DNA of 7,035 nucleotides from Verrucomicrobiales bacterium (GCA_013003335.1 JABDJT010000408.1:1-7035), one strand, 5' to 3'. Numbered from the stretch's first letter, positions 1 through 6,773 are shown. Notes: a model not told the origin generated them from the letters alone. Made by a program: numbers and translations.

Positions 1-1830
1 GAAAAAACGCTGCTCTACGAGGGCGGCACGGACGGGCGGCACAATCCCGAAAAATCGGTCGAGCACCAGGATTCGGGGCTGGTCTGGAACATCGACAATC
101 ACATTTACATCACCTACAACTCTGAGCGCTACCGTTTCACCGACGGGACCTGGCGGGCGGAAAAACAGCGCAGCCACTGGACGCAGTGGGGCCTGACGCA
201 CAACGACGTCGGCGATCTGTTCTGGATCACGAACACCGATCCGATGACCGAGCCGTATCTCCATCCCCGATACGTCGCCAACGCGAGCCGGATTGCGGGG
301 AAAGGAATCAACGGAAAACCAATCGATCTCGGCACACCGTTCACGCCGGATTTTTTGAAGGTGAAAAATCTCTGCCTGCTCGATGATCGCGGCGGCGAGA
401 AACCGGAATTCAGTGGATTCACCTCGACCTGTGGACAGTCCGTGTTTCGCGGGCACAAGCTGCCGTTCGAGGATCGGGGCCGGTATTTTTTCTGTGACCC
501 GACGATCCACGTCGTGCGCCGGGCAAATCTCACGAAAAAGGACGGGCTCGACTGGCTCGAAAAAACCGAGCCGGGCGATGAGGAATTCCTGATCAGCAGC
601 GACATCAATTCCCGCTTCATCAACACCGCCACTGGTCCCGACGGCTGTCTTTACGTGACGGATATGTATCGCGGGATCATCCAGGACGCCGGCTGGCTTT
701 CGCCCGGGCCGCGGGAAAACATCGTGAAAAACGGCCTCCACGACAACAATCAACACGGCCGCATCTGGCGGATCCGCCACGCCGATTTCACGCCCGGCCC
801 GCAGCCGCGCATGCTCGACGAATCGACCGCCGAGCTGCTTCGCCATTTCGAAAATCCGAACGGCTGGTGGCGGGACACTGCCCAGAAACTGATCATCCTC
901 CGCGAAGATCGCGACTCCGTCGTGCCGCTGCTCGAAGGCATGGCACGCTTCGCGCAGAACCCGCTCGTGCGACTGCATTCCCTTTGGACGCTGGAGGGAA
1001 TCGGCGCCCTGTCGCCGAATTTTGTCGCCGAATGTTTCACGGATCGGGATCCCCGAATCCGGCGGGCGGGCATCCAAATTTCCGAGCGCTGGCTGGTCGA
1101 AACCGGCCTGAAAGAAATCGCCTCACTCGCAAACGATCCCGATCCGCGAGTTGCCGAGCAGTTGATTTTGTCACTCGGCATGGTCATCGGGACCGAAAAC
1201 GAATCGAACGCCGCCGAACTGATTGCGACGGCTGCGAAGCGTCACGCCGCCGACAAAGGCGTCATGCTTGCGACCGGGATTTCGCTCTGGGGCCGGAAAG
1301 ATGCTCCGTTCGTGAAATCGATTCTCTCGGGAAAATCGGGCCTGAATCCGACCGTCGAAGCCACCTGGAACGCCGCTCTTTCCAACTGGAATCGCGGCCT
1401 GAAATTTCCGGAGGGGATGCCGCGCGATCACCAGCGCGCGATCCAGGGCGGCGAAAATCTGTATTTCAAAACCTGTGTCACTTGCCATGGCGGCGACGGA
1501 AAAGGCGTCCAGATTGCGGGCACCGATCTCGCCCTCGCGCCTTCGCTCGTCGATTCCAAACGTGTTCACGGCGATCCCGAAAAATTGATCCCGCTGTTTC
1601 ATCACGGCCTCACCGGTCCGATCGACGGTAAAAACTACCAGGCCGGTTTCATGGCACCCGCTGCCGCGCTCGGCATCACGCGCGACGACCGGCTTTCCGA
1701 AGTCATCAGCTACATCCGCTACGCCTGGGGGAAAGGGCAGAAGGAGATCGTCACAAAAGATCAGGTCAAGGCTGTCCGGAATAAACACGAAGACCGGAAA
1801 GCCCCGTGGACGGATGCGGAATTGAAGTGA
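1..1830 (+). CDS. PVC-type membrane-bound dehydrogenase/cytochrome c protein (3' part, 5' end outside window)
   Basis: Open in frame 1 from the first base to TGA at 1828-1830; 609 residues are visible and the start lies upstream. Numbered from the window edge, residues 1-260 read like the end of a beta-propeller dehydrogenase domain, with the typical block GPDGCLYVTDMYRGII at about 212-227 and the closing HGRIWRIRH. Residues about 270-460 are helical and repetitive (DPRIRRAGIQ, DPDPRVAEQL), resembling HEAT repeats. The C-terminal 130 residues are a monohaem cytochrome c domain: CVTCH (C492, C495, H496; bases 1474-1488) binds haem and M551 in GFMAP is the likely sixth ligand. In Planctomycetes and Verrucomicrobia this architecture belongs to large exported proteins thought to oxidise sugars or alcohols and pass electrons to the haem. 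The substrate cannot be read from sequence, and the signal peptide, if any, is off the window. It converges on the kinase gene, with a hairpin between. Confidence 0.92.
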   Translation, partial: EKTLLYEGGTDGRHNPEKSVEHQDSGLVWNIDNHIYITYNSERYRFTDGTWRAEKQRSHWTQWGLTHNDVGDLFWITNTDPMTEPYLHPRYVANASRIAGKGINGKPIDLGTPFTPDFLKVKNLCLLDDRGGEKPEFSGFTSTCGQSVFRGHKLPFEDRGRYFFCDPTIHVVRRANLTKKDGLDWLEKTEPGDEEFLISSDINSRFINTATGPDGCLYVTDMYRGIIQDAGWLSPGPRENIVKNGLHDNNQHGRIWRIRHADFTPGPQPRMLDESTAELLRHFENPNGWWRDTAQKLIILREDRDSVVPLLEGMARFAQNPLVRLHSLWTLEGIGALSPNFVAECFTDRDPRIRRAGIQISERWLVETGLKEIASLANDPDPRVAEQLILSLGMVIGTENESNAAELIATAAKRHAADKGVMLATGISLWGRKDAPFVKSILSGKSGLNPTVEATWNAALSNWNRGLKFPEGMPRDHQRAIQGGENLYFKTCVTCHGGDGKGVQIAGTDLALAPSLVDSKRVHGDPEKLIPLFHHGLTGPIDGKNYQAGFMAPAAALGITRDDRLSEVISYIRYAWGKGQKEIVTKDQVKAVRNKHEDRKAPWTDAELK

Positions 1831-1838
1831 GTCGATGG

Positions 1839-1883
1839 ACGAATCAACAGGGTCGGTTCGATGAACCAACCCTATTGGTTCGT
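1839..1883 (-). terminator. Near-perfect palindrome between convergent genes, repeat copy 1, likely terminator
   Basis: Arms 1839-1859 and 1863-1883 enclose a 3-base loop. Read on the plus strand there are 18 Watson-Crick pairs, one G-U (1844:1878) and two C-A mismatches (1848:1874, 1854:1868). On the minus strand both C-A mismatches become G-U wobbles and only one mismatch is left, so the minus-strand RNA folds better (20 of 21 positions). It starts 8 bases after the cytochrome stop and 14 bases after the kinase stop, where a terminator serving both genes is expected. In the minus reading, the central stem (ACCCT arm) is followed by T-rich GTTGATTCGT, but no long U tract follows. A second copy lies at 6723-6766. 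Stem and position are seen; termination is inferred. Confidence 0.6.
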
Positions 1884-1897
1884 GAAAACCCGTTTTC

Positions 1898-2941
1898 CTA
1901 TCTTTCCCCGGAAAAGGGGCGCAGCCCCAGAAGCATTTCCGCCCGTTCGGTCAGCGGTTGTTTTGCGAAACCGCCTTCGGTGTGCTCTGCGAGATTCCGT
2001 TCAACGAAGGCGTAAACGGACTGTCGATCCTGGCTCGTGTCGACTTCGATGCATTTGTCTTTTTCTTTGAAAAGCTCAACGATCGGCAAGGTCTCGGCTT
2101 TAAAAGTGTCGAATCTGACTTTGATGCTTTCCACGTTATCGTCGCTGCGGCCCGTCCACTTCGCCCGACCCAGAATGCGTTTTTCCAACACCTCGTAGGG
2201 GCACTCGAAATACAACATTTTCGGCAACTCAGCTTCGCGGCCGAAGATTTCATACCACGCTTCCAGATTTTCTGGTGAACGCGGAAATCCATCGAGCAGG
2301 AAGTTGTTTTTCCCGGTGGTCCGGGTGATTCGTTCCATGGTTTCCTGTAGGAGCGTCACCAAAATTTCCGTTGGTACGAGTTTCCCGGCTGTCATGAATT
2401 CCTCAATTTTCGCGGCATTGGCTCCGCCGGCCTCGCGCTCTTCCCGGAGGAGATCGCCCATCGAAAGATGAACCCATCCGAGTTGGGATTCGGCCAGTTC
2501 ACACATCGTCCCTTTTCCCGCTCCCGGACCGCCCAGGACGAAAACGACGTTCGGCCCGGGGCAGGGCAACCGGGGATCGAAATGATGAATCACGACTTGG
2601 GGAGCCGGCGCGACGCCTTTTTTGTAAACGTGCCATTCCACATCCGTCGGCGGCATCGGCACATCGAAGGTCGCGTCGTAGGCGAGGTGACCATCGAGCC
2701 GGCAAATGCGCCAGGACTGGTAGCTGTTCGAATAGGAAAGCGCCGGGCTGCGTGCCGATTTTCCGTCTGCCCGGTCCCAGGCCATTCGTCCGTTCCAGTA
2801 ACCGGGCGTGGAGATCGTGCCGGATTCGGATTCAGTGGGAGGAGCGGTTGAGGGGACAAAAAGTCCGTCCACTTCGGGAATTCCGGCCCCGGTGACTTCG
2901 ATAAAAAAGGTGTTTGGTTCGAGCTCGTTTGCGTCTGCCAT
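1898..2941 (-). CDS. UMP-CMP kinase-like nucleoside monophosphate kinase with extra N-terminal domain
   Basis: A 347-residue protein, about 150 longer than ordinary UMP-CMP kinases. The C-terminal part (about 130-322) is a P-loop NMP kinase that moves phosphate from ATP to a nucleoside monophosphate in the cytosol. It shows Walker A GGPGAGKGT (137-145), the NMP-binding helix SMGDLLREE (160-168), DGFPRSPEN (217-225), and a short zinc-free LID, RAKWTGRSDDN (259-269). The short LID and DDN-ESI-RF pattern match the eukaryotic UMP-CMP kinase group rather than bacterial Adk or Cmk; CMP/UMP preference is inferred. Residues 1-125 form a separate region with conserved-looking GAGIPEVDGLFVP, GYWNGRMAWDRADG, SWRICRLDGHLAYD and a Pro-rich end (KKGVAPAP); I cannot assign it to a named family. 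A 24-residue tail follows (TERAEMLLGLRP). The start is ATG 2941; only a weak GGA lies upstream. Bases 2041-2340 count to about 50% G+C, below the neighbours. It may be cotranscribed with the esterase 36 bases upstream. Confidence 0.93.
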   Translation of the reverse strand: MADANELEPNTFFIEVTGAGIPEVDGLFVPSTAPPTESESGTISTPGYWNGRMAWDRADGKSARSPALSYSNSYQSWRICRLDGHLAYDATFDVPMPPTDVEWHVYKKGVAPAPQVVIHHFDPRLPCPGPNVVFVLGGPGAGKGTMCELAESQLGWVHLSMGDLLREEREAGGANAAKIEEFMTAGKLVPTEILVTLLQETMERITRTTGKNNFLLDGFPRSPENLEAWYEIFGREAELPKMLYFECPYEVLEKRILGRAKWTGRSDDNVESIKVRFDTFKAETLPIVELFKEKDKCIEVDTSQDRQSVYAFVERNLAEHTEGGFAKQPLTERAEMLLGLRPFSGER

Positions 2942-2977
2942 AATAGATTTATCCAGTTTTGAAGGTGCTTTTTCGGA

Positions 2978-4567
2978 TTATTTTTCCGTCGTGAACGCCA
3001 GCGCCGGCAGCCCGTTTTTGTTGAACAAATTCGCCCAGGTCCGGTTCTTGGCCCAGGCGAAGCAGGCGTGTTTCGGCGTGCTTACGGCTTCGCTGGAAAG
3101 TTCGACGGTGTCCTTTCCGGAAATCTTCGCGTCGGCCCAGTGCCAGGCACCGTCTTGTCCGGCGAGCGCGAACCCCTGCAACTGTTCGCTGTGCTTCACC
3201 ACCAGCCCATCACCGACTTCGGTGAATTTCACGGTCACCTTGTTTCCGTCGATCGAGTGGGACTGGTAGATTGGGCCGTAAGCCTGAACGCCGTCCTTTT
3301 CGTAAACCTTCTGCATTGCGATTTCGGCAGCACGATTTCCGTAGCCCCACTTGTTTTTGGGGTGAACGGTCGCGCCCAGATCGATCGCGGGGACCATCCA
3401 GGCATTCGGGTTGTCGAGCATCAGGCGGGTGTAGAGGAAACGCCCTTCACCGCCGGGAGTCGCCGGAGGGCTGGCCGGGCGATTTGAAAAGGCATCCGCT
3501 TCGCGCGTGATCGGGTCGTCGTTGGAAAAGGCATTCCCCAGGCCGCTCGGTTTCTGCACGAAAAGAAACGGAAATTCGTCCTGGTCCCACAGCTCGCGCC
3601 AGCCGCGAATCAGTTCGCTCATCGAGGTGTGTTGATCGAGTCCGAGCACACCGGTTCCGGATTCTCCCTGGTCCCACAGGACCCCGCGGATCGCGTAGCC
3701 GACGCTCGAGCGGATGAATCGATCAAACAATCCGCCGATTTTTCCGCCGCGCGTGGACTGGCCCGGTTCGATGATGGTTGCCGCCGGCTTCCGGCCGCGC
3801 GGTTTTTTGCCATCGGCTTTTGCTTTTTCGGCGGCTTTTTCCCAGGCCGCGATTTTCGCTTCGACCTGTTGCTGCGCTTTCTTGCGATCCCAGGTTTTCG
3901 CAAATGCGGTGATGTCCGCTTTGCATTTTGCGCTCGATTCAAAAATCTCCGGTGGCATCCAGTAGCCGGACGGTGTTCCGCCCACGGCGCCGACGATCAA
4001 TCCGATCGGCACATCCAGATCGCGGTGAAGCCGTTCTCCGAAGGCGAACAGGATGGCGGAGAATCGCGGGACAGATTCAGCCGTGGCCGTTTCCCAAATC
4101 GGCTTCGGCCCGCCGTTCATCAGGCGGATGGACGGGTAGGGCGCCTTGTCGACCAGGGCGGCCAGCGTCGGATCGTTCTTCGCGTAACTCGCGACCCGGC
4201 CGGCCATGTTCGATTGTCCCGATCCAACCCAGACATCGCCGACGAGTGCGTCGTTGATTTTCACTTCTTTCCCGCCGCCGGAAATCGTCATCACCCGGCT
4301 TTGGGCGGAGGCTTTCATCGGTTTCAAAGTCGCCCGCCAGTTTCCGTCCGCGTCCGCTTTCGCGGTCACGGTTTGGTCAGCAAAAGCAACGGTGACTTCT
4401 GAATTCGGTGCCGCCGTTCCCCAGACCGGAACATCCATCCCGCGCTGCAGGACGAGGTGATCGCTGAAATGCGAGGCCGGTTCGAGGGCGAGGGCCCCTG
4501 AATGGGAAAGAGTGACCGCGATAGCGGCAGACAGAAAACGTGTCATCATGGGGCCAGAATTCCCCAT
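2978..4567 (-). CDS. Exported sialate O-acetylesterase-like SGNH hydrolase
   Basis: 529 residues from the chosen start. This family removes O-acetyl groups from sialic acids or other acetylated sugars; in polysaccharide degraders it often acts on plant or algal glycans, so sialic acid itself need not be the substrate. Visible are a signal peptide (MMTRFLSAAIAVTLSHSGALA, cut near residue 27), an N-terminal beta domain (HLVLQRGMDVPVWGTAAP), the nucleophile block GSGQSNMAG (Ser119), WDQGESG (298-304), and the Asp-His pair in IDLGATVHP (D396, H402). A Lys/Ala-rich, probably helical insertion with a basic KKPRGRKP patch lies at about 212-264. An upstream in-frame ATG at 4585 is possible, but ATG 4567 has GGAGG five bases ahead; ATG 4549 or 4546 would also keep the signal peptide. 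It acts outside the cytoplasm and is the middle gene of the minus-strand trio. Confidence 0.9.
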   Translation of the reverse strand: MGNSGPMMTRFLSAAIAVTLSHSGALALEPASHFSDHLVLQRGMDVPVWGTAAPNSEVTVAFADQTVTAKADADGNWRATLKPMKASAQSRVMTISGGGKEVKINDALVGDVWVGSGQSNMAGRVASYAKNDPTLAALVDKAPYPSIRLMNGGPKPIWETATAESVPRFSAILFAFGERLHRDLDVPIGLIVGAVGGTPSGYWMPPEIFESSAKCKADITAFAKTWDRKKAQQQVEAKIAAWEKAAEKAKADGKKPRGRKPAATIIEPGQSTRGGKIGGLFDRFIRSSVGYAIRGVLWDQGESGTGVLGLDQHTSMSELIRGWRELWDQDEFPFLFVQKPSGLGNAFSNDDPITREADAFSNRPASPPATPGGEGRFLYTRLMLDNPNAWMVPAIDLGATVHPKNKWGYGNRAAEIAMQKVYEKDGVQAYGPIYQSHSIDGNKVTVKFTEVGDGLVVKHSEQLQGFALAGQDGAWHWADAKISGKDTVELSSEAVSTPKHACFAWAKNRTWANLFNKNGLPALAFTTEK

Positions 4568-4572
4568 GGCAG

Positions 4573-4577
4573 CCTCC
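4573..4577 (-). promoter_or_regulatory. Shine-Dalgarno site GGAGG that decides the esterase start
   Basis: On the minus strand GGAGG is followed by five bases (CTGCC) and then ATG at 4567. It is the best ribosome binding site in the window and lies inside the longer reading frame that would begin at 4585, which argues for the 4567 start. Confidence 0.6.
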
Positions 4578-4613
4578 GTCGTCAAGATTCGCGCGGGACG
4601 CGTTCGTGATGCC

Positions 4614-5357
4614 TCACTCCGCCTTCGGCTTTTCGAAAACCATGAAATGCTGCCGAGGCAGGAAATCGCGCGTTTCCTTGTGTTTCAGGCCGACGGCTTC
4701 CATTTCGGCGATGGCCTGTTTCTGCGTCATCTTGTGAAGCGGCTTGATTGGGACGGACGGATCTTCGCCGCGGTATTCGAGCAGGATCACCCGCCCGCCG
4801 GGACGGAGGCCTTTCACGATCGATTCCATCATTTCGCGGGGGTGGGAAAATTCGTGATAGGCATCGACCATCAGCACGGCATCCACTTTGCCTTCGGGCA
4901 GTTTCGTGTCCTCGATCGTGCCGAGAACTGATTCCACATTTTTCACGCCGTCGCGCTTCGCTTTTCCCTGGATAAAATCAAGCATGCCCTGCTCGATATC
5001 GACCGCGAGCACTTTGCCCTTCGGCACCAGCGGTGACATCATGAACGTGAAGTAGCCCGAGCCGGCCCCGATATCGGCGATCACGTCCGTCTCCTTCAAT
5101 TCGAGATTTTTCATGACAAGGCTCGGTTTTTCCTCGTCCTCCCGCGATTTCCGCTCCAGCCAGCGAATCGCGTGGACCGACACGACGTGGGAGATTTCGC
5201 GGCCCATGTAAACCTTGCCAATGCCGTCGCGGGACGGGGTTTTGGTCGTGTAATGGGCGGGAAGTTCGGGATCCGCCCCGGCTTTCTTTTCCTGGGCAGA
5301 GGCGGGGAAAATCGCGGGGAAAACGAGAACGAAAAGGGAGAGAAAAAGCCGGTTCAT
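4614..5357 (-). CDS. Exported class I SAM-dependent methyltransferase-like protein
   Basis: 247 residues from ATG 5357. The first 21 residues (MNRLFLSLFVLVFPAIFPASA) form a clear signal peptide ending in ASA. The mature part holds a conserved region GIGKVYMGREISHVVS, then a Rossmann-type methyltransferase fold: motif I ADIGAGSGYFTF (from about residue 94), the acidic residue ending strand 2 in VLAVDIEQ (D120), VDAYHEFSHP (164-173) and LRPGGRVILLEY (185-196). All features needed to bind S-adenosylmethionine seem present; the acceptor is unknown. Similar exported methyltransferase-like proteins are known in planctomycetes, Verrucomicrobia and acidobacteria. The oddity is export, since SAM is cytoplasmic. 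An alternative ATG at 5387 has AAGG six bases upstream but would add an acidic stretch (LDFIEP) before the leader, so 5357 is preferred without certainty. It is first of the minus-strand trio and divergent from the oxidoreductase. Confidence 0.88.
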   Translation of the reverse strand: MNRLFLSLFVLVFPAIFPASAQEKKAGADPELPAHYTTKTPSRDGIGKVYMGREISHVVSVHAIRWLERKSREDEEKPSLVMKNLELKETDVIADIGAGSGYFTFMMSPLVPKGKVLAVDIEQGMLDFIQGKAKRDGVKNVESVLGTIEDTKLPEGKVDAVLMVDAYHEFSHPREMMESIVKGLRPGGRVILLEYRGEDPSVPIKPLHKMTQKQAIAEMEAVGLKHKETRDFLPRQHFMVFEKPKAE

Positions 5358-5386
5358 AGGTTCGATAAAATCCAATTGTTTCAGCA

Positions 5387-5415
5387 TTGATTGCCTTGTG
5401 GAAAAAGGCTAGGGT
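5387..5415 (+). promoter_or_regulatory. Possible sigma70-type promoter for the Gfo/Idh/MocA gene
   Basis: TTGATT at 5387-5392 and TAGGGT at 5410-5415 are 17 bases apart, with the -10 ending 50 bases before ATG 5466. The -35 matches 4 of 6 and the -10 only 3 of 6 consensus bases. It sits in the divergent gap between two genes, where a promoter is expected. No convincing minus-strand promoter for the methyltransferase was seen in the same gap. Confidence 0.3.
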
Positions 5416-5465
5416 CGCGATCCTGCCATCCGCCACACAGCGAAACCACACAACACAATACAGAC

Positions 5466-6716
5466 ATGGCACCGGATTGGACAAGACGCCATTTGATTTA
5501 TGGCAGTGCCGGCATGGCCGCCTCGGGCTTTATGCAGGGCAAAACCACGGACGCGGAATCGGATTCCCCTGCGTTGCACATTCCGCCGCGGGATTCATCC
5601 GGCGCCGGAGTGCTTCGTGCCGTGGTAATCGGGCACACCGGCGCGGGAAATTACGGGCACGGACTCGACCAGGTGTTTTGCGAGATACCGGGGGTGGAGA
5701 TGGCCGCGGTGGCGGATGAGGACGAAGCCGGGCGCGAGGAGACCCGGGAAAAAATCGGCGCGGAACGCAGTTATGCGGAGTTTGACGAGATGCTGGCCAA
5801 AGAAAAGCCGGACCTGGTTTGCATCGCGCCCCGCTGGACAGGGGAACGATTTCCAATGGCAATGGCCGCCCTTCAGGCTGGCGCCCATATCCTCGTGGAG
5901 AATCCATTCACCCAAACCCTCGCGGAGGCGGATGAACTGCTGGCGGTTGCAGAGCAGCAGGGGCGGAAAATTGCCGTGGCCCACCCGATGCTGACAGATC
6001 CGCACGTGGAGAAATTTTACGAGCAATCCCGTCGTCACATCGGCGAGCTCCTGGAAATGCGGGTCTATGGAAAAATGGACGACCGCGCCGGCGGCGAAGA
6101 TTTGCTGGTGCAGGGAAGCCACCTGTTCGATCTCGTCCGGCTGTTCGGCGGAGAGGCCGAATGGTGCACCGCGCGGATCCGTTCGGGCGGCCACGAAGCC
6201 ACCCTGGCGGACGTAAAACAATCCCGCCACGAGGACCTCGGCCCGATTCTCGGCGACGATATTTCGGCCCAGATCGCGATGGATTCCGGGGTCAACGTCA
6301 CCTTTACTTCGCGGACCGGGCTGCGCGATGCGGTCGGCCCGTGGGGGATCGAGTTCATCGGCTCACGATCCGTCATGCGGCTGCAGGCGGGTGAACAGGC
6401 CACTTTTTCGTATCTCCAGTCACCCGATCCGAGGGCGCACACTCGCGACGAGCAATGGAAACGGTGGCCCGACGAGGAGCCCTATCATGAGGATTTCAAC
6501 GGCGCCACCGGCCGCCATGCCGCCAACCGGATCCTCGTGACCGACTGGCTCGATGCCATCGCCGGAGAGGAAGAGTCGGATCCGAAGTGCTCCGGCTACC
6601 GCGCCATGAAAACCCTCGAGATGATCCACGGTATCTGGCAGGCCGGTCTCACCGGTGAACGCGTCAAATTTCCGCTGGTGGATCGGGAGCATCCGCTTGC
6701 GTCGGAGGAACTGTGA
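5466..6716 (+). CDS. Gfo/Idh/MocA-family oxidoreductase with Tat-like leader
   Basis: 416 residues. The family uses NAD(P) to oxidise or reduce sugars, inositols and related compounds. The N-terminus has TRRHLI (R7, R8) followed by a mild hydrophobic stretch (IYGSAGMAASGFM), a twin-arginine leader as usual for this family in Verrucomicrobia, which would send the folded cofactor-loaded enzyme to the periplasm. The Rossmann domain begins at AVVIGHTGAGNYGH (52-65), with the strand-2 acid in AAVADEDEAG. The C-terminal domain keeps GSHLFDLVRLFGG (217-229), whose His and Asp fit the family's catalytic pattern. The usual EKP motif reads ENP (145-147, VENPFTQ), so the conserved lysine is asparagine. 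ATG 5466 is chosen because it puts the RR motif at residues 7-8; a TTG at 5391 would add 25 residues before it. No Shine-Dalgarno is evident. It is divergent from the methyltransferase; a hairpin follows the stop by six bases. Substrate unknown. Confidence 0.92.
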   Translation: MAPDWTRRHLIYGSAGMAASGFMQGKTTDAESDSPALHIPPRDSSGAGVLRAVVIGHTGAGNYGHGLDQVFCEIPGVEMAAVADEDEAGREETREKIGAERSYAEFDEMLAKEKPDLVCIAPRWTGERFPMAMAALQAGAHILVENPFTQTLAEADELLAVAEQQGRKIAVAHPMLTDPHVEKFYEQSRRHIGELLEMRVYGKMDDRAGGEDLLVQGSHLFDLVRLFGGEAEWCTARIRSGGHEATLADVKQSRHEDLGPILGDDISAQIAMDSGVNVTFTSRTGLRDAVGPWGIEFIGSRSVMRLQAGEQATFSYLQSPDPRAHTRDEQWKRWPDEEPYHEDFNGATGRHAANRILVTDWLDAIAGEEESDPKCSGYRAMKTLEMIHGIWQAGLTGERVKFPLVDREHPLASEEL

Positions 6717-6722
6717 CGATTT

Positions 6723-6766
6723 CGATGAAACAGGGTTGGTTTATCGAATGAACCCTGTTCGTTCGT
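6723..6766 (+). terminator. Inverted-repeat hairpin after the oxidoreductase, repeat copy 2, likely terminator
   Basis: AACAGGGTT (6729-6737) pairs perfectly with AACCCTGTT (6751-6759). Inside that, after one G-G mismatch, four further pairs (6739-6742 with 6746-6749, two of them G-U) close a 3-base ATC loop. The 5' side is A-rich and the 3' side T-rich (GTTCGTTCGTTTTC to 6770), which looks like an intrinsic terminator. It begins six bases after the stop at 6716. It is 34/44 identical to the reverse complement of the element at 1839-1882, so the two copies lie in opposite orientation on the chromosome but each downstream of a gene on its own strand. Confidence 0.6.
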
Positions 6767-6773
6767 TTTCCCG

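Noticed and set aside
1451..1470. The peptide ENLYFK just before the haem motif resembles a TEV protease site.
   Set aside because: The fit is imperfect (K in place of Q), and GG-x-x-LY-x-x-C is a normal lead-in to the CXXCH motif in cytochrome c domains; chance resemblance.
867..1631. 254-codon plus-strand frame overlapping the cytochrome gene in another frame.
   Set aside because: Arg/Ser/Pro-rich translation typical of a shifted reading of G+C-rich coding DNA.
1171..1869. Long minus-strand open frame (232 codons) opposite the cytochrome gene.
   Set aside because: Its translation shows no recognisable motif, it lies wholly against a well-supported gene, and such antisense frames are common in G+C-rich DNA.
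1916..1928. Small GC hairpin GGGGC-GCA-GCCCC.
   Set aside because: It lies inside the last codons of the kinase gene, is only 5 bp and has no T tract; the adjacent 45-base palindrome is a better terminator candidate.
3629..4402. 257-codon plus-strand frame opposite the esterase.
   Set aside because: Low-complexity Arg/Phe/Gly-rich translation with no domain; the esterase on the other strand is clear.
4590..4604. Short CGCG-GGA-CGCG inverted repeat between methyltransferase and esterase.
   Set aside because: Only 4 bp of stem in G+C-rich DNA and no T tract; too weak to call a terminator.
5391..5465. TTG at 5391 as an upstream start of the oxidoreductase.
   Set aside because: It would place 25 residues without signal-peptide character ahead of the TRRHLI motif and read through the likely promoter; ATG 5466 is better.
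5595..6230. 211-codon minus-strand frame opposite the oxidoreductase.
   Set aside because: No motif or ribosome binding site, fully covered by a well-supported gene.
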